Below are positions 21,769 to 22,606 of a DNA stretch of 22,606 bases, in pieces. Source of the stretch: Campylobacterales bacterium (lineage in GTDB: Bacteria > Campylobacterota_A > Desulfurellia > JAADFJ01); NCBI GenBank assembly GCA_027080125.1, contig JALWSW010000107.1, positions 1 through 22,606 of the forward strand, given 5' to 3'. The notes under the pieces were generated by a model that saw only the letters and a list, made by a program, of their open reading frames with translations, was not told the origin of the DNA and did not search any database. The position numbers were made by a program, and so were the translations under genes. Positions within the stretch are counted from its first letter, which is position 1; every line of letters starts with the position of its first letter.

Positions 21769-22606
21769 ATGAGAAAACAGCTCAAAGATTATCGCAAAAT
21801 TGTGGGTGACGAGCAGGTTGCAGCTATCTATAAAAAAGCCGGGAGACTTTACGGAAAAGAGATAATCAATATCAATTCCACATATCAGGGTGGCGGAGTG
21901 GCTGAGCTCCTGGGAGGATTGATGCCGCTATTAAACGACGCAGGAGCAGATATGGAATGGGCGATTTTACATGGAAACCCCGATTTTTTTCAGATTACAA
22001 AAAAGTTTCACAACGCGCTTCAGGGGGCGTCAATTGAACTTAGCAATATAAAAAAGCAGAACTATATAGAAGCTGCTCAGAACTTTTTTTCCTATCATAA
22101 AATTCATCATGATCTTGTTATGGTGCACGACCCTCAACCGCTTCCGATTATCAGCTTCTATAAAAAACGGCAACCGTGGATATGGCGCTGTCATGTGGAT
22201 TTGTCAAATCCGTACCCGCCGCTTTTTGAATTTCTGAAGGAGTTTATTCTCAGGTATAATCTTGTGATAGTCTCAAGTGAAAAATACAAACGGGCTGATC
22301 TTCCGGTCAGACAAAAGGTCGTTCATCCTGCAATCGACCCGCTTTCGCTTAAAAATATGGAGCTTACATGCGAATGTAAAACAAAATATCTGCAAAAGTT
22401 CGGTATATTAACCGATAAGCCGATTATCGCACAGATTTCAAGATTTGATAAATGGAAAGATCCGCTGGGAGTGATTGAGGTTTTTAAGCGCGTCAAAGAA
22501 AAGACGGATTGCAGACTGATTCTATGCGGCAATATGGCAAGCGATGACCCTGAAGGCTGGAAGATATATGAGCAGGTAAAACAAAAAGCAAATCGTATGA
22601 TTGATA
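21769..22606 (+). CDS. TreT-like trehalose synthase (GT4), truncated by window edge
   Basis: An open frame runs from ATG 21769 (GGAGG 7-8 nt upstream) to the right edge without a stop, giving 279 visible residues. The sequence matches the GT4 trehalose glycosyltransferring synthase family: INSTYQGGGVAELLGGLMPLLNDAGADMEW, DFFQITKKFHNALQG, VHDPQPLPII, WIWRCHVDLSNP and AQISRFDKWKDPLGVIEVF. TreT joins NDP-glucose and glucose to trehalose, and can run in reverse. The lead gene otsAB provides a second route, so either the two are redundant or this paralogue uses a different acceptor. The remaining C-terminal part lies outside the window. Confidence 0.87.
   Translation, partial: MRKQLKDYRKIVGDEQVAAIYKKAGRLYGKEIININSTYQGGGVAELLGGLMPLLNDAGADMEWAILHGNPDFFQITKKFHNALQGASIELSNIKKQNYIEAAQNFFSYHKIHHDLVMVHDPQPLPIISFYKKRQPWIWRCHVDLSNPYPPLFEFLKEFILRYNLVIVSSEKYKRADLPVRQKVVHPAIDPLSLKNMELTCECKTKYLQKFGILTDKPIIAQISRFDKWKDPLGVIEVFKRVKEKTDCRLILCGNMASDDPEGWKIYEQVKQKANRMID

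Overview
The window looks like a chromosomal segment of a Gram-negative-type, AT-leaning bacterium. It carries one nitrogen-assimilation operon, one long minus-strand housekeeping operon and the start of a trehalose locus. The gene set (GlnK/AmtB/type I glutamine synthetase under a sigma-54 promoter, a NifA-like activator, an ftsQ-ftsA-ftsZ cluster, OtsA-OtsB fusion and a TreT-like glycosyltransferase) fits an uncultivated deltaproteobacterium-like or neighbouring lineage. I cannot place it more precisely from sequence alone. No rRNA, tRNA, CRISPR array, transposase or phage gene was seen.

Layout. (1) Positions 1-958 hold no convincing gene but are full of fold-back sequence: a perfect 12-bp hairpin (17-44), a long imperfect inverted repeat (60-242), a 103-nt palindrome (412-514) and a long imperfect hairpin (core 671-832) whose deviations from pairing are nearly all G.U pairs on the + strand. 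(2) 959-1581 (minus): a ribbon-helix-helix antitoxin and PIN-domain toxin pair with its own sigma-70-type promoter. (3) 1582-2045: non-coding, with two 39-bp near-identical direct repeats 150 bp apart, an FNR/CRP-like dyad, three AAAATTGT boxes spaced by 30 and 20 bp, and a good sigma-54 (-24/-12) promoter. (4) 2046-5172 (plus): amtB-glnK-glnA, closed by an intrinsic terminator. (5) 5244-6659 (plus): a GAF/AAA+/Fis-type sigma-54 activator, the obvious candidate regulator of the upstream operon. (6) 6649-19226 (minus): thirteen tightly packed or overlapping genes, in transcription order HD hydrolase, purH, purD, purE, ABC ATPase, murC, murB, ddl, ftsQ, ftsA, ftsZ, plsY, mnmA. (7) 19227-19475: divergent intergenic region with two consecutive perfect hairpins. 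(8) 19476 to the right edge (plus): otsA-otsB fusion followed by a truncated TreT-like GT4 gene.

How it works together. The first operon imports ammonium (AmtB), senses nitrogen/energy state (GlnK, Tyr51 present) and fixes ammonium into glutamine (GlnA, with an adenylylation-type tyrosine). Glutamine feeds purine synthesis, whose late steps (PurE, PurD, PurH) lead the large minus-strand cluster. That cluster continues into peptidoglycan precursor synthesis (MurC, MurB, Ddl), division (FtsQ, FtsA, FtsZ), phospholipid initiation (PlsY) and tRNA thiolation (MnmA), so growth, envelope and division genes appear co-transcribed. The trehalose locus encodes what look like two separate routes to the same osmolyte.

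Best candidates for something undescribed: the long hairpin RNA-like element at 654-844, the phased box array in front of the sigma-54 promoter, the paired hairpins ahead of otsAB, and the pur-dcw supercluster with an orphan peptide-type ABC ATPase inside it.
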